DNA of 64,000 nt. Source: Methanomicrobiales archaeon. GTDB lineage: Archaea; Halobacteriota; Methanomicrobia; Methanomicrobiales; Methanospirillaceae. The stretch spans positions 62,001 through 126,000 of the forward strand of contig JAAYCY010000005.1 of NCBI GenBank assembly GCA_012729535.1, written 5' to 3'. The translations under genes and the position numbers were made by a program. The notes below the pieces were generated by a model that saw nothing but the letters and a program-made list of their open reading frames with translations, made no database searches and had not been told where the DNA came from. Shown piece after piece: positions 1 to 8,355 of this stretch (position 1 is the stretch's first letter; each line of letters starts with the position of its first letter).

Positions 1-1201
1 AGTATCCTCCTGATCTCTGAATGGTGATGTCAAGCGACATCATGACTGCATCCCCTACTTCGGTGATGAGAACCGTCCTGTCGTCGATAAGGGAATTAAT
101 TGCAGGAACAAGGCTTTTGGTAGTGATTTTTGCATCAGACGGGGTGAAGGATGGGAGTCGCTGTCTGACCGGAACAGGAACCCCGCTCATCGTATGATAA
201 CGAAGTTCTTTTTCAAGCAGATCGTGCAGGAGCATTAGACCTGGAACGGAAAATTCCCGTTTCCCAATGGAACACTCCTCATCAGACAGCGTAACCATTA
301 CATCCGGGCTGATAACTGCTGTATTTGCACCCATATCCACATCGGTCAGGAGCATACCAGCAAGAATAACACAATCGCTAGATTCAACATAAGCCCTGAC
401 TGCATCATCTCCGATAATCCCTGCATATACCCCGAGAAAATGTGTATTCCTCTCATCAAGAACAGATTTTCCAAGAATTGTTGTGACAATTGGGATATTG
501 GTCTTTTCAGCAAGAGATTCAAGCGCTGACACAAGATTATACCGTAAAACACCGATTCCTGCCATGATGACCGGCTGCTTTGCTGAATTTATGGTATGAA
601 CAAGGGCATCCACCGCTTCCGTCTGAAGAGATGAATCAGGCTTTTTGACCTGATCTGTATGATCGGAGACAGGTGTCACCAGCATATCCACCATATCACG
701 GGGAAGTTCGATAAATCCTGGTCGTTTTAATCTGAGGACGGTATGGATGACTCGGTCAATCTCCTGGCATATTTCAGTTGGATTATCAAGACCGGTGGAT
801 GCCACGGTGATTCGTTCAAACATCCTGAGTGAATCATCATACTTGTTTGGCTTATGATGGAGGAACTGATATTTCTCCCGTTCTTTATAACCGGGAGCAC
901 CGGCAATAACCAGTATAGGGGATTTTTCAGCAAAGGCACATGCAGTCGCATTGAGCACCTTGAGTCCTCCTACCGTATACGTGACACATACCACCCCGAA
1001 TCCGGTAAACCGGGCATATGCATCAGCGGCAAATGCTGCAGCCTCCTCATCTGACGTATTAATAAGCTTTAGCGGGCTCTTGTTTAGTTTCGCATAAAAA
1101 TTCAGGATATAATCGCCCGGAACACCAAATACATGCCGGGTACCGGTTTTATAGATCGCTTGAATGAGGTATTCGCCAATATTGAGTGAATTTTCATCCA
1201 T
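1..1201 (-). CDS. Thiamine-diphosphate-dependent decarboxylase (pyruvate/indolepyruvate decarboxylase-like), 3' part cut off by window edge
   Basis: I translated 400 codons from the ATG at 1201; the gene runs off the left edge. The N-terminal PYR domain has the family hallmark: FGVPGDY at residues 25-31, then a catalytic-type Glu52 in TSDEEAAAFAADAYAR (residues 49-64), which would activate the ThDP cofactor. A central domain with KQPVIMAGIGVLRYN follows. The Mg-ThDP motif (GDG...N) would lie beyond the edge and cannot be seen. The family decarboxylates 2-oxo acids such as pyruvate or indolepyruvate, or condenses them as acetolactate synthase does. The GVPGDYIL form and the acidic residues before Glu52 look more like the decarboxylase branch than AHAS. 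The substrate cannot be told. A second ATG four bases downstream is out of frame, so the start is clear. The upstream side is gene-free. Confidence 0.85.
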   Translation of the reverse strand, partial: MDENSLNIGEYLIQAIYKTGTRHVFGVPGDYILNFYAKLNKSPLKLINTSDEEAAAFAADAYARFTGFGVVCVTYTVGGLKVLNATACAFAEKSPILVIAGAPGYKEREKYQFLHHKPNKYDDSLRMFERITVASTGLDNPTEICQEIDRVIHTVLRLKRPGFIELPRDMVDMLVTPVSDHTDQVKKPDSSLQTEAVDALVHTINSAKQPVIMAGIGVLRYNLVSALESLAEKTNIPIVTTILGKSVLDERNTHFLGVYAGIIGDDAVRAYVESSDCVILAGMLLTDVDMGANTAVISPDVMVTLSDEECSIGKREFSVPGLMLLHDLLEKELRYHTMSGVPVPVRQRLPSFTPSDAKITTKSLVPAINSLIDDRTVLITEVGDAVMMSLDITIQRSGGY

Positions 1202-1382
1202 GTGAGAGTACATACACGTCAATGATAAAAAAGTTGGGTTTCATAGTGTTCCAGACACCCGAAAAAATAAAAATTAGATATTCTTGTCAATTTCACTCTG
1301 AAAATGATAATGACCTAGTATCCTCAGGTTGTTACTTCGGTGCACTATATCAATACGCGACAGGATTGCGGGCATAATTACT

Positions 1383-1396
1383 ATCGCTCGAGCGAT
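1383..1396. promoter_or_regulatory. Perfect 14-bp palindrome, possible operator
   Basis: ATCGCTCGAGCGAT is an exact inverted repeat without a spacer. It lies about 180 bases upstream of the start of the leftward decarboxylase gene. Dyads like this often bind dimeric regulators, but no regulator or promoter position supports the idea here. It could be chance or a remnant. Confidence 0.3.
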
Positions 1397-1455
1397 TAGC
1401 CTTTATCCACTTTTCATATTCCAGAAGTCATCAGTTGTTAAAATCAGAATATTCA

Positions 1456-1471
1456 CATCAGAATTCTGATG
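1456..1471. promoter_or_regulatory. Perfect 16-bp palindrome, possible operator
   Basis: CATCAGAATTCTGATG is an exact inverted repeat. A partial extra copy of its half-site (ATCAGAAT) lies just to its left at 1443-1450. The spacing suits a regulator-binding dyad, but the function is inferred from symmetry alone. Confidence 0.3.
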
Positions 1472-1620
1472 GTTTATTTGAATGATATTCTCCAAAAAAG
1501 ACATAATTTATGAACAGACTGAAGTATCGCTTTTCTATCAGGAGGGAGAAATAGTCCTGGATCATCAAAAGTGAATGTAGAATTGATTAGATTCATTGTA
1601 CCATCGGATAATTACATAAC

Positions 1621-1639
1621 GCCTGATAGTGTATCAGGC
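1621..1639. repeat. Short hairpin, 8-bp perfect stem
   Basis: GCCTGATA, a 3-base loop GTG, then TATCAGGC. It sits about 100 bases beyond the 3' end of the leftward acetyltransferase gene, without a clear T-run. It could be an RNA 3'-end structure for that operon or a protein-binding dyad. Confidence 0.3.
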
Positions 1640-1735
1640 AGCAGATATTTCATAACCCCTTTGATGATGAGACATTATGATCTTGTCAAGATGAAACATT
1701 CGATATCAAGACAGACGAATTTATCAAACCTCTTT

Positions 1736-2212
1736 TCAAAGGGACATTTTCAGAATTACCTGGTCTTTTAATTGTATTCCATCTTCAAATATTGGCTCTG
1801 GATAGTTTTGGATAAAATAATCCGGTATCACCCTGTATGGTTGAAACCCTGCTTTCTGGTAGAGGTATAACTGTTTTTGAGCACAATCAGCGGTCGCGAT
1901 GACAAGTTCGGAGCACCCTTCTTCTTTGGCCTTATCAATAATATCTAATAAGAATCGGTATCCGACACCTTTATTTTGCCAATCCTCTCGTACCGCGATA
2001 TTTTTTATCTCCATAACCTGTTCATCTATCATGGCTGTGGCACACACAGCAATCATTTCTCCTTCATGTTCCAGAACAGAGATAACTGACTGATGAATAT
2101 ATCTATCAATCGCCTCAACTGTCTCATCGGCAAGTAAGAGGAGTGAATAGGGGATATTCTCACCGGGATGGAGTGTTCGCAGTTTCAAATCTTTCTGGTT
2201 GAACATTATCAC
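1736..2212 (-). CDS. GNAT-family N-acetyltransferase
   Basis: The protein has 158 residues, usual for a single-domain GNAT. The acetyl-CoA pyrophosphate-binding loop is visible as REDWQNKGVGYRFL (residues 75-88), preceded by beta-strand 4 (VMEIKNIAV) and followed by the typical helix (LLDIIDKAKEEG) and C-terminal YLYQKAGFQP. The fold transfers an acetyl group from acetyl-CoA to an amine; the substrate is not predictable. It is the second gene of a minus-strand pair, 12 bases downstream of the larger GNAT/YoaP-like gene, so the two are probably co-transcribed. Translation could also begin at the third codon (also Met). Confidence 0.85.
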   Translation of the reverse strand: MIMFNQKDLKLRTLHPGENIPYSLLLLADETVEAIDRYIHQSVISVLEHEGEMIAVCATAMIDEQVMEIKNIAVREDWQNKGVGYRFLLDIIDKAKEEGCSELVIATADCAQKQLYLYQKAGFQPYRVIPDYFIQNYPEPIFEDGIQLKDQVILKMSL

Positions 2213-2224
2213 ATATAAGAAAAT

Positions 2225-3013
2225 TTAGGAGATGAGTTTTTTCATGATGTTTTCAAACCGGCCGTTGCTGATGGGATGGTGGCTGATAACCGTCCCGTTG
2301 TACAGAATACAAAAAGAGCCAAAGGCACAGGGGGAATGTTGCACGGCTGCTGGTGAATCAAGATCAATTAGAACCGGATTCAGATTATACTTCTCTTTCG
2401 CAGTTTTAATGATGGCATTCACGTTTTTCACCGAGTACGGACATTGGGCTGATCTGAGTATAATAAGTCCTTCCGGGTATTCTGCTGCCCGCTTATTCAG
2501 ACCTGGTTGAAATTTCGGCTCTGGTGCATCGGTATCAAACCGGTATGTCAGCAGTTCAAAGTCCGGTGGGGCAGTATCAACGACAGAGAACCCGAGTTTC
2601 AGAAAGATATCCTTGGTTGCCATGAACGATCCCTTCCGGGTGACAACAGCAATACCGATGTATGACCCATCTTCAGCCTCTTTCATACATTCCCGAATGA
2701 GCATCTCTCCATATCCTCTCCCCTTGTATTCCTTCTTAAAGCCGACAAAAACACACTGGATGAAGAGATACCCGTCTGCGGCAACCGGCCGGTGAGCAAT
2801 TTTTCCCGGCATATACTCTATCATACCCTGGTACCCGTCGATTTTCGAAAAAAGCCCCTTTATCCGGAGCCCTTCCGGATAGTACTTCGAGTACCATGCA
2901 ATTTTTCTGACCAGTTCTTCGTGTTTGTGCACGTCTTTGTACCCGCAGACTCCGTAATTGGCAATCGTGTCCGGAGTAAAATTGATGATTTCGATATCTT
3001 CCATCAACAACAC
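2225..3013 (-). CDS. GNAT acetyltransferase fused to a YoaP-like thioredoxin-fold domain
   Basis: The protein has 262 residues. Residues about 5-155 form a GNAT domain with the acetyl-CoA loop KKEYKGRGYGEMLI (93-106) and the late GNAT helix/strand FLKLGFSVVD. Residues about 180-262 resemble the C-terminal YoaP domain and carry a glutaredoxin-like CPYS motif (191-194) after a hydrophobic strand (GLIILRSAQ), then a second strand at NPVLIDLD. The CPYS arrangement leaves one active-site cysteine, as in monothiol glutaredoxins. This architecture is known as a conserved YoaP-type family without a settled function; an acetyltransferase acting on a thiol-bearing or small-molecule substrate is only a guess. 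It leads a two-gene operon with the next GNAT gene. Confidence 0.8.
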   Translation of the reverse strand: MLLMEDIEIINFTPDTIANYGVCGYKDVHKHEELVRKIAWYSKYYPEGLRIKGLFSKIDGYQGMIEYMPGKIAHRPVAADGYLFIQCVFVGFKKEYKGRGYGEMLIRECMKEAEDGSYIGIAVVTRKGSFMATKDIFLKLGFSVVDTAPPDFELLTYRFDTDAPEPKFQPGLNKRAAEYPEGLIILRSAQCPYSVKNVNAIIKTAKEKYNLNPVLIDLDSPAAVQHSPCAFGSFCILYNGTVISHHPISNGRFENIMKKLIS

Positions 3014-3260
3014 TCAATAACAGAATGATAATATCATGTTAAAGGATTTATTTTATTCGAAATTAGGAGAAATATTATATTTCGACAGTAATTATTTATC
3101 CCTTAATAGATACGTATCCACGAGGGAAGGCCGAAAGATTATGATTTAACCGAATTTTATCAGATAAAGATTATAATCCGTGAAAATCAGTGTTAATAAA
3201 TTTTAATCATTACCTCCCCATAAACCTGAAATTTTTCTCTATCTCTTTCTTTAACCGTTC

Positions 3261-3268
3261 TTATATAT
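3261..3268 (+). promoter_or_regulatory. TATA box of the triosephosphate isomerase gene
   Basis: TTATATAT lies 25-32 bases upstream of the ATG at 3293, in an A+T-rich stretch. Initiation about 25 bases downstream would give a leaderless or very short-leader mRNA, which fits the absence of a Shine-Dalgarno sequence. Confidence 0.6.
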
Positions 3269-3292
3269 GTAATAAAAAGATCAATTATAGCC

Positions 3293-3976
3293 ATGAAACC
3301 TAACTCACTGAAAACCCCCCTGATTCTGGTCAACCTCAAATGTTATACCGAATCAATCGGAAATGGGGCCCATCGTATTGCCCGGGCAGCACGGGAAGTC
3401 TCCGATGAATCCGGAGTCACGATAGGTCTAGCCCCTCTCTATCCGGATATACACCCAATCAATCATCATTATGACATCCCCGTTTTTGCGCAGCATGTGG
3501 ATCCAATAGAACCCGGAGCACACACCGGACGGATACCTCTTCTTGCGGTAAAATCTGCAGGAGCCATCGGATCTCTAGTCAATCATTCAGAATACCGTCT
3601 TAACATTGCTGATATTGAAAAGAATGTGACCGCTCTTCGGGAGTCCGGAATGCTCTCCTGCGTATGTTCGAATAATATTGCAACAACTGCAGCCCTTTCC
3701 GCACTCGGCCCGGATTATGTTGCCATTGAACCTCCGGAACTCATTGGCGGAAAAATTTCGGTATCCGAGGCTAATCCCGGAATTATAACCGGTTCGGTTG
3801 ATGTCGTCCGTAAAATTAACTCTTCAGTAAAAGTTCTGACCGGAGCTGGTATTCATTCAGGAAAATGTGTAAAAACTGCACTGGAGCTTGGAACTGATGG
3901 TGTCCTGCTTGCATCAAGTGTGGTAAAAGCAGAAAATCCCGCAACAGTGCTTCGTGACCTGGTTTCCCTACTATAA
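3293..3976 (+). CDS. tpiA: Triosephosphate isomerase (archaeal type)
   Basis: The protein has 227 residues, the short archaeal length (bacterial enzymes are about 250). It interconverts dihydroxyacetone phosphate and glyceraldehyde 3-phosphate in glycolysis/gluconeogenesis and feeds glycerol-1-phosphate for ether lipids. The N-terminal active-site Lys and Asn are in LVNLKCY (residues 12-18). FAQHVDPI holds the second-strand signature. [10 protein letters not shown] contains the electrophile His region. The catalytic Glu is in [12 protein letters not shown], and the phosphate loop is TGAGIHSG plus [11 protein letters not shown]. The gene ends one base before the end of the convergent receiver protein gene. 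A TATA box sits close upstream and no ribosome-binding site is evident. Confidence 0.95.
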   Translation: MKPNSLKTPLILVNLKCYTESIGNGAHRIARAAREVSDESGVTIGLAPLYPDIHPINHHYDIPVFAQHVDPIEPGAHTGRIPLLAVKSAGAIGSLVNHSEYRLNIADIEKNVTALRESGMLSCVCSNNIATTAALSALGPDYVAIEPPELIGGKISVSEANPGIITGSVDVVRKINSSVKVLTGAGIHSGKCVKTALELGTDGVLLASSVVKAENPATVLRDLVSLL

Positions 3977-3977
3977 A

Positions 3978-5654
3978 TCAGGTTGTGTAATGAGGATCCA
4001 GGGTAATGAGTATTTCGGATCCTTCCTGTTTTTCTGGAACTATTACCATAATCTTACAATACATATCAATTAATACTTGTGATATTTCACATTTTGATAG
4101 AAATGAGATATTTTTCCCGGTTTTTATAGCTTTATTGAATTCCTGTGGAATATTCATATTATTAAGGATTTCAATTGTATTCAATGGTCTGCCCTGAACC
4201 TTATCATAGGTTGTCTGCATTAATTCAAGAGCTCTTTTATTTACTATGGAAATTGTTCCGTGAATATCTGCAAGGATAATGCCAATATGAACCCTCTGTA
4301 TGACTGATTCGTACCTTTCCCGGGATTTCTTTAGCATGTGCTCAATATCAGGATATCTGGTAATATCTCTACCCAGAGTAACAGTTCCGATTTGCTTACC
4401 ATCCTCTATTTTAAAAGGGACCGTAATAATATCATAGTTTGATGTTTTAGATCCGGAAAGTGATTGAATCTGGATAGAAGAATCGGAATTTTTTATTATT
4501 GGAATCTGAGAGGATATAATTCCTCTTTTTAAAAATTCTTCTTCTTCTTTTCCTACAGGCTCTCTGGTATCATATGCTTGTAGAAAATCAGCTCCTGCCT
4601 GGTTTACAAAAATAAATTTCTCTTTATTATCTTTTGCCCACAGGATGTCCGGAACCGTATCACATAGTCTTCTCATCAGAGAATACATCTCTGCATATTC
4701 TTCTTTTGCTGCAATAAGTGAATTCTTCATCAAATCTTGCTGAATTGCAGATCCTATCATTGATGATGCAGCAATTAGAGCATCAATTTCTACTCCGGAC
4801 CAGTTCCTTTCACATATATAATCCGCAAACCATATAAGGCCCCAGACCGACTGGTTTACAAACACCGGAAATATCGCTACGGATTTTGCCTCGATTTCAC
4901 TCCGGCATGGATCCAGGTATAAAATATTGGATATATCACAGATATATGGTTCGCCTTTCATAATTGGAATTATCAGATCAGGTTTTACAATGAGCCTCGA
5001 ATTTCGAATATATTCTTCTCTATCTGGAGGATGAATGGTAATCCGTGTCCATGATCCAATATTCCGGATATATTTTTCAGAATGAACATCATCCTTGTTA
5101 TCGGTTTCAATTTTAAACATTCTGACAGCATCTACTTCTGTAGCCAGTCCAAAAAGAGTAATTGCTTCTTTTATTGCTTTTTCAAAAGGTTCTCCCCCCA
5201 GAAAAAGGTTAGAAACCAGACTTACTGCCTCCAGGACAGAGTCTCTTCTTTTCAGTGCCATGGTAGTGTTGCGCTGCTGTATGGCATACTGGACTTTATG
5301 GTTTAGTTCGGCAAAAAGCGCCTTAGGATCCCCACCTTTCTGGATATAAAAATCTGCGCCGGTATTAATTGCATCAATAATTACTGTTTCACGTCCTTTT
5401 CCTGAAAAAAGAATAAAAGGGATATTTTTATCAAAATTTCTGACTTCTTTTAAAAAATCAAGCCCATTCATATGGGGCATTTCATAATCAGAAATAATAC
5501 AGGAATAGATCCTGGATTGTATCAGTTTCAAGGCATCCTGTGCAGAATTCACAATATCTACTTCAAGCCTGCCCCCTTTTTCAAGGGATATTTTAGTCAA
5601 ATCGCAGATAACCTGTTCATCATCTACATGGAGGACACGGACTGGTGAATTCAC
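3978..5654 (-). CDS. Response-regulator-like sensor: receiver, GAF, two PAS domains, no kinase
   Basis: The protein has 558 residues. The N-terminal receiver has acidic residues D11-D12, phospho-acceptor Asp56 in SDYEMP, Ser84 and Lys106 in FYIQKGGD. A short helical linker leads to a GAF-like domain (about 145-315). A PAS domain (about 330-435, WAKDNKEKFIFVNQ) and a second PAS (about 445-550, HIGIILADIHGTISIVN) follow. No HisKA, HATPase, GGDEF or DNA-binding output follows. Such proteins are presumed to relay phosphoryl signals within the large two-component networks of methanogens. The receiver is clearly related to that of the large kinase at 28177-32106: both have (S/T)GKGRE and QKGGD. The stop lies one base from the end of tpiA. 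Confidence 0.85.
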   Translation of the reverse strand: MNSPVRVLHVDDEQVICDLTKISLEKGGRLEVDIVNSAQDALKLIQSRIYSCIISDYEMPHMNGLDFLKEVRNFDKNIPFILFSGKGRETVIIDAINTGADFYIQKGGDPKALFAELNHKVQYAIQQRNTTMALKRRDSVLEAVSLVSNLFLGGEPFEKAIKEAITLFGLATEVDAVRMFKIETDNKDDVHSEKYIRNIGSWTRITIHPPDREEYIRNSRLIVKPDLIIPIMKGEPYICDISNILYLDPCRSEIEAKSVAIFPVFVNQSVWGLIWFADYICERNWSGVEIDALIAASSMIGSAIQQDLMKNSLIAAKEEYAEMYSLMRRLCDTVPDILWAKDNKEKFIFVNQAGADFLQAYDTREPVGKEEEEFLKRGIISSQIPIIKNSDSSIQIQSLSGSKTSNYDIITVPFKIEDGKQIGTVTLGRDITRYPDIEHMLKKSRERYESVIQRVHIGIILADIHGTISIVNKRALELMQTTYDKVQGRPLNTIEILNNMNIPQEFNKAIKTGKNISFLSKCEISQVLIDMYCKIMVIVPEKQEGSEILITLDPHYTT

Positions 5655-5798
5655 GGTTTAACCTGCTTTTTTATATTATTATTCGGATATTTTATTACTA
5701 TCATAATACTCTTCCTATATTGTTTTCTAATATCAGAACTGCTATGTTGATAGATTAAAATGCCTCAAATGATATACTCATTGATATCGGAGGCATAC

Positions 5799-5803
5799 AG
5801 GAG
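5799..5803 (+). promoter_or_regulatory. Shine-Dalgarno sequence
   Basis: AGGAG lies 6 bases before the ATG at 5810 and fixes the start of the small exported protein. Confidence 0.5.
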
Positions 5804-5809
5804 ATAAAC

Positions 5810-6361
5810 ATGCGATTATGGTTTACAAAGATCCTTACTATATTAGGAATCATTCTTTTATCTTTTTTTATGACACCCGTCTCAGCCCAGGATATGACGA
5901 TTTCAGATAATTTCACTAAAAATGACACAGAATTTCTCTTTATGATGAATCAGTACTGGATTCCTGATCTGTTTGAAATTAAAGGACGGATTGATAATTC
6001 ATTAAGCTATGATGTCTCTGATATGCTTAATCTCTCTGTTGATTATGCTCAGATCCGCCTGATGAAAAACGTGAATGAAACTAAAGCATACAATATATCT
6101 CCGGATTTATCTGCCCTGAGACAGGCATATTACCGTACAGTAACATCTGAACTGATGCGACTAAAACGTCTGCCTGCACTAAACCGTTCAGAAATTAATT
6201 ACGAAGGACAGGTTTCATCTATAACTGCGCGATTACCATTATATGGATCATGGCTTGAATACCAGGTCATGCAACGTTATAACATCCATAATAGAAATTA
6301 TCCTGAATTAGCTACCGTTCCTGCCAATGAATTCTTTTCTATAATGGCTAACATGACATGA
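5810..6361 (+). CDS. Small exported protein of unknown function
   Basis: The protein has 183 residues. It starts with a clear signal peptide: a short basic n-region (MRLWFTK), a hydrophobic core, and probable cleavage after the VSA near residue 26. The mature part is alpha-helical in character and polar, with several N-glycosylation sequons (NLS, NET, NRS). I do not recognise a domain. It stands alone, with its own ribosome-binding site and a T-run terminator behind it, upstream of the phosphate transport genes. No data link it to them. Confidence 0.7.
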   Translation: MRLWFTKILTILGIILLSFFMTPVSAQDMTISDNFTKNDTEFLFMMNQYWIPDLFEIKGRIDNSLSYDVSDMLNLSVDYAQIRLMKNVNETKAYNISPDLSALRQAYYRTVTSELMRLKRLPALNRSEINYEGQVSSITARLPLYGSWLEYQVMQRYNIHNRNYPELATVPANEFFSIMANMT

Positions 6362-6403
6362 TGTGACAGGGATGGTGTAATAATATAGATACGAGATTTC
6401 GCC

Positions 6404-6411
6404 TTTTTTTT
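6404..6411 (+). terminator. T-run terminator
   Basis: Eight consecutive T residues 43 bases after the stop of the small exported protein gene. Oligo-T on the non-template strand is the usual archaeal termination signal. It separates this gene from the DUF47/PiT operon. Confidence 0.45.
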
Positions 6412-6465
6412 CAAGAACACTATTCTTACGAATACCTCATATGATATCAACGTTCATGGAAGAAT

Positions 6466-7098
6466 ATGCGTATCCGTGATATCATCCTCCCTGAAGATCA
6501 CCTTTTTCTCATAATTTTTCAAGAATTATCGGATAATATCGTTCAGGCGTCATCCCATTTAGCAGACCTTGTTGCTGACACAGACAAGGGAAATAGTCTG
6601 CATTGTCAAAAAATTCACCAGCTTGAACATGAATCTGATGAACTGGTCCGTAAGATTTTTGAACGTCTTGAAGAATCATTAATTCCTCCTTTGGAACCGG
6701 ATGAGATAGAACGTCTTTCAAAGGCATTGGATGATGTTATTGATATCATTGACTGGGTAGCTCATCAGATATGTAATTATCAACTGGATGGATCATATCC
6801 TCATCTGGGAAAATTTACTGAATATATTGTAATTTCAACCACTGAAATACAAAAAGGTGTAAATCTCCTGGGATCGTGGGACCAGATAAAGGAGATCAAA
6901 AATACATACATGAATATTAATCAGATCTACAGCCGGTCAAGTGATCTGTTATCAACTGCCGTGACTGAACTATTTTCTCTTCAGGATCCGATACTGATTA
7001 TTAAACTAAAGGATATTTATGAAAACCTTGAAGAAGTCCTGCAGGAATGCAATGATGTTGGTCATGTCCTTAGTGAAATTACTATCCGTCATAGATAA
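6466..7098 (+). CDS. DUF47 / PhoU-like phosphate transport accessory protein (copy 1)
   Basis: The protein has 210 residues, the usual DUF47 (TIGR00153) length, and is all helical with a PhoU-like fold. Recognisable family elements are the HQLEHESDELVRKIFERLE helix, PPLEPDEIERLSKALDDVIDIID, and the C-terminal VLSEITIRHR. DUF47 genes usually sit beside PiT phosphate permeases and are thought to regulate them. Here the permease gene starts only 3 bases after this stop, so co-translation is likely. An upstream ATG at 6456 is out of frame with an early stop, so 6466 is the start. Confidence 0.9.
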   Translation: MRIRDIILPEDHLFLIIFQELSDNIVQASSHLADLVADTDKGNSLHCQKIHQLEHESDELVRKIFERLEESLIPPLEPDEIERLSKALDDVIDIIDWVAHQICNYQLDGSYPHLGKFTEYIVISTTEIQKGVNLLGSWDQIKEIKNTYMNINQIYSRSSDLLSTAVTELFSLQDPILIIKLKDIYENLEEVLQECNDVGHVLSEITIRHR

Positions 7099-7101
7099 AT
7101 A

Positions 7102-8304
7102 ATGGAATTCATATTTATCTTCGGAATTTTTCTTGCATTACTCTTTTGTTTTATAAACGGAGTGAATGATGCCGGCAACTCTATCGCAACAATAGTTGCA
7201 ACACGTGCCCTCAAACCGTTGTATGCATTAATTCTTGCAGCAGTATGCAATTTTGCCGGACCCTTTGTATTAACAACCGCTATTGCAAAAACCATTGGAA
7301 CAGGACTTATTATTCCGGGGATTTTAACTCCTGATGTTCTGGTAATTGCCTTAGTTAGTGTTGTCATAATCCTTGTATTGTTGACACTGCGTGGCTTTCC
7401 AGTTTCGGCCAGTCATGCTCTTATCGGAAGTATGACTGGATCTTCAGTTGCTGCAGCAGGGATTTCTGTAATAATCTGGCCTGGCATTGATGTAATACTT
7501 ACAGTACTACTAGCGGGAACCATAGGGGCATTATGTGGCAGTCTTTACCTATCCTTTCTCTTCTGGGTTCTGAAAGGTCAGATCAAATATGGGGCACTAT
7601 CAGGTGCAATAGGAGGATTCTCACTATCAATAATTGTTCTAATGACATTGGGATATGTAAAAATAAGCGGAATATTATCCATATTTCTTTTTATTGTAAT
7701 CTCTCCAACCATAGGATTTTTAAGCGCTTACTTGCTGGATGTCGTAGTTTCATATATCTTCAGGCATTCCCGGCAGTCAACAAGGAATAGAATTTTTTTC
7801 CCCCTTCAGGTAGTTACTGGCGGACTTCAGGCAATGGGTCATGGAGCCAATGATGGAATGCATGCGGTAGGAGTAATTGTTGCCCTGTTTATTGCAGGAG
7901 GATTACAAATCGGGTTTGATGCCCCCACATGGATTATATTAGCGGCAGCCATTGCAATCGGAACCGGTACAATTTTTGGTGGATGGAATGTTATTACCAA
8001 GATGGCTATTGGAATTACTAGGATTCGTCCGTATCAGGGTTTTTGTGCATCAACAGCCGGGGGTCTTGTTATCTCCTCATTAACCCTGGCGGGAATTCCT
8101 ACCTCTTCTACTCATATCATTAGTGGAACAATAGTAGGAGTTGGAGCTACAAGAGGAATAAAAGCCGTGGACTGGAGTATCGTGCGAGGTATTGTAACCA
8201 CCTGGATAGTCACCTTTCCATTCGCATTTTTCTTATCTGCTTTACTATTTTTAGCTTTCGGGTCTGTATCTGCTTTCTATTCCATGTTCCTGACTTTTGT
8301 CTGA
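7102..8304 (+). CDS. Inorganic phosphate transporter, PiT family (copy 1)
   Basis: The protein has 400 residues and about ten to eleven membrane helices, as usual for prokaryotic PiT permeases. Each half carries the PiT signature: NGVNDAGNSIATIVATRAL near residues 20-38 and GHGANDGMHAVG near 247-258. It imports phosphate (or metal phosphate) with a cation down its gradient. Further conserved loops are PVSASHALIGSMTGSSVA and GIPTSSTHIISG. It is paired with the DUF47 gene immediately upstream. A second DUF47-PiT pair follows directly downstream. Confidence 0.92.
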   Translation: MEFIFIFGIFLALLFCFINGVNDAGNSIATIVATRALKPLYALILAAVCNFAGPFVLTTAIAKTIGTGLIIPGILTPDVLVIALVSVVIILVLLTLRGFPVSASHALIGSMTGSSVAAAGISVIIWPGIDVILTVLLAGTIGALCGSLYLSFLFWVLKGQIKYGALSGAIGGFSLSIIVLMTLGYVKISGILSIFLFIVISPTIGFLSAYLLDVVVSYIFRHSRQSTRNRIFFPLQVVTGGLQAMGHGANDGMHAVGVIVALFIAGGLQIGFDAPTWIILAAAIAIGTGTIFGGWNVITKMAIGITRIRPYQGFCASTAGGLVISSLTLAGIPTSSTHIISGTIVGVGATRGIKAVDWSIVRGIVTTWIVTFPFAFFLSALLFLAFGSVSAFYSMFLTFV

Positions 8305-8355
8305 AGACAGATCGGTGTATTTTTACCTATGTAGGAAACATTTCTAGCGATTACT

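Larger units (their letters stand above)
1202..1735. other. Gene-free interval with palindromes
   Basis: About 530 bases between the decarboxylase start and the end of the acetyltransferase gene. I see no convincing gene. The short open frames here (for example a 30-codon frame beginning near 1484) resemble nothing I recognise. The interval holds two perfect palindromes (1383-1396 and 1456-1471) and an 8-bp-stem hairpin (1621-1639), listed separately. It must contain the promoter of the leftward decarboxylase gene. Confidence 0.6.

Noticed and set aside
1571-1771. A 66-codon plus-strand frame in the left intergenic region
   Set aside because: It runs into the end of the opposite-strand acetyltransferase gene and has no recognisable features.
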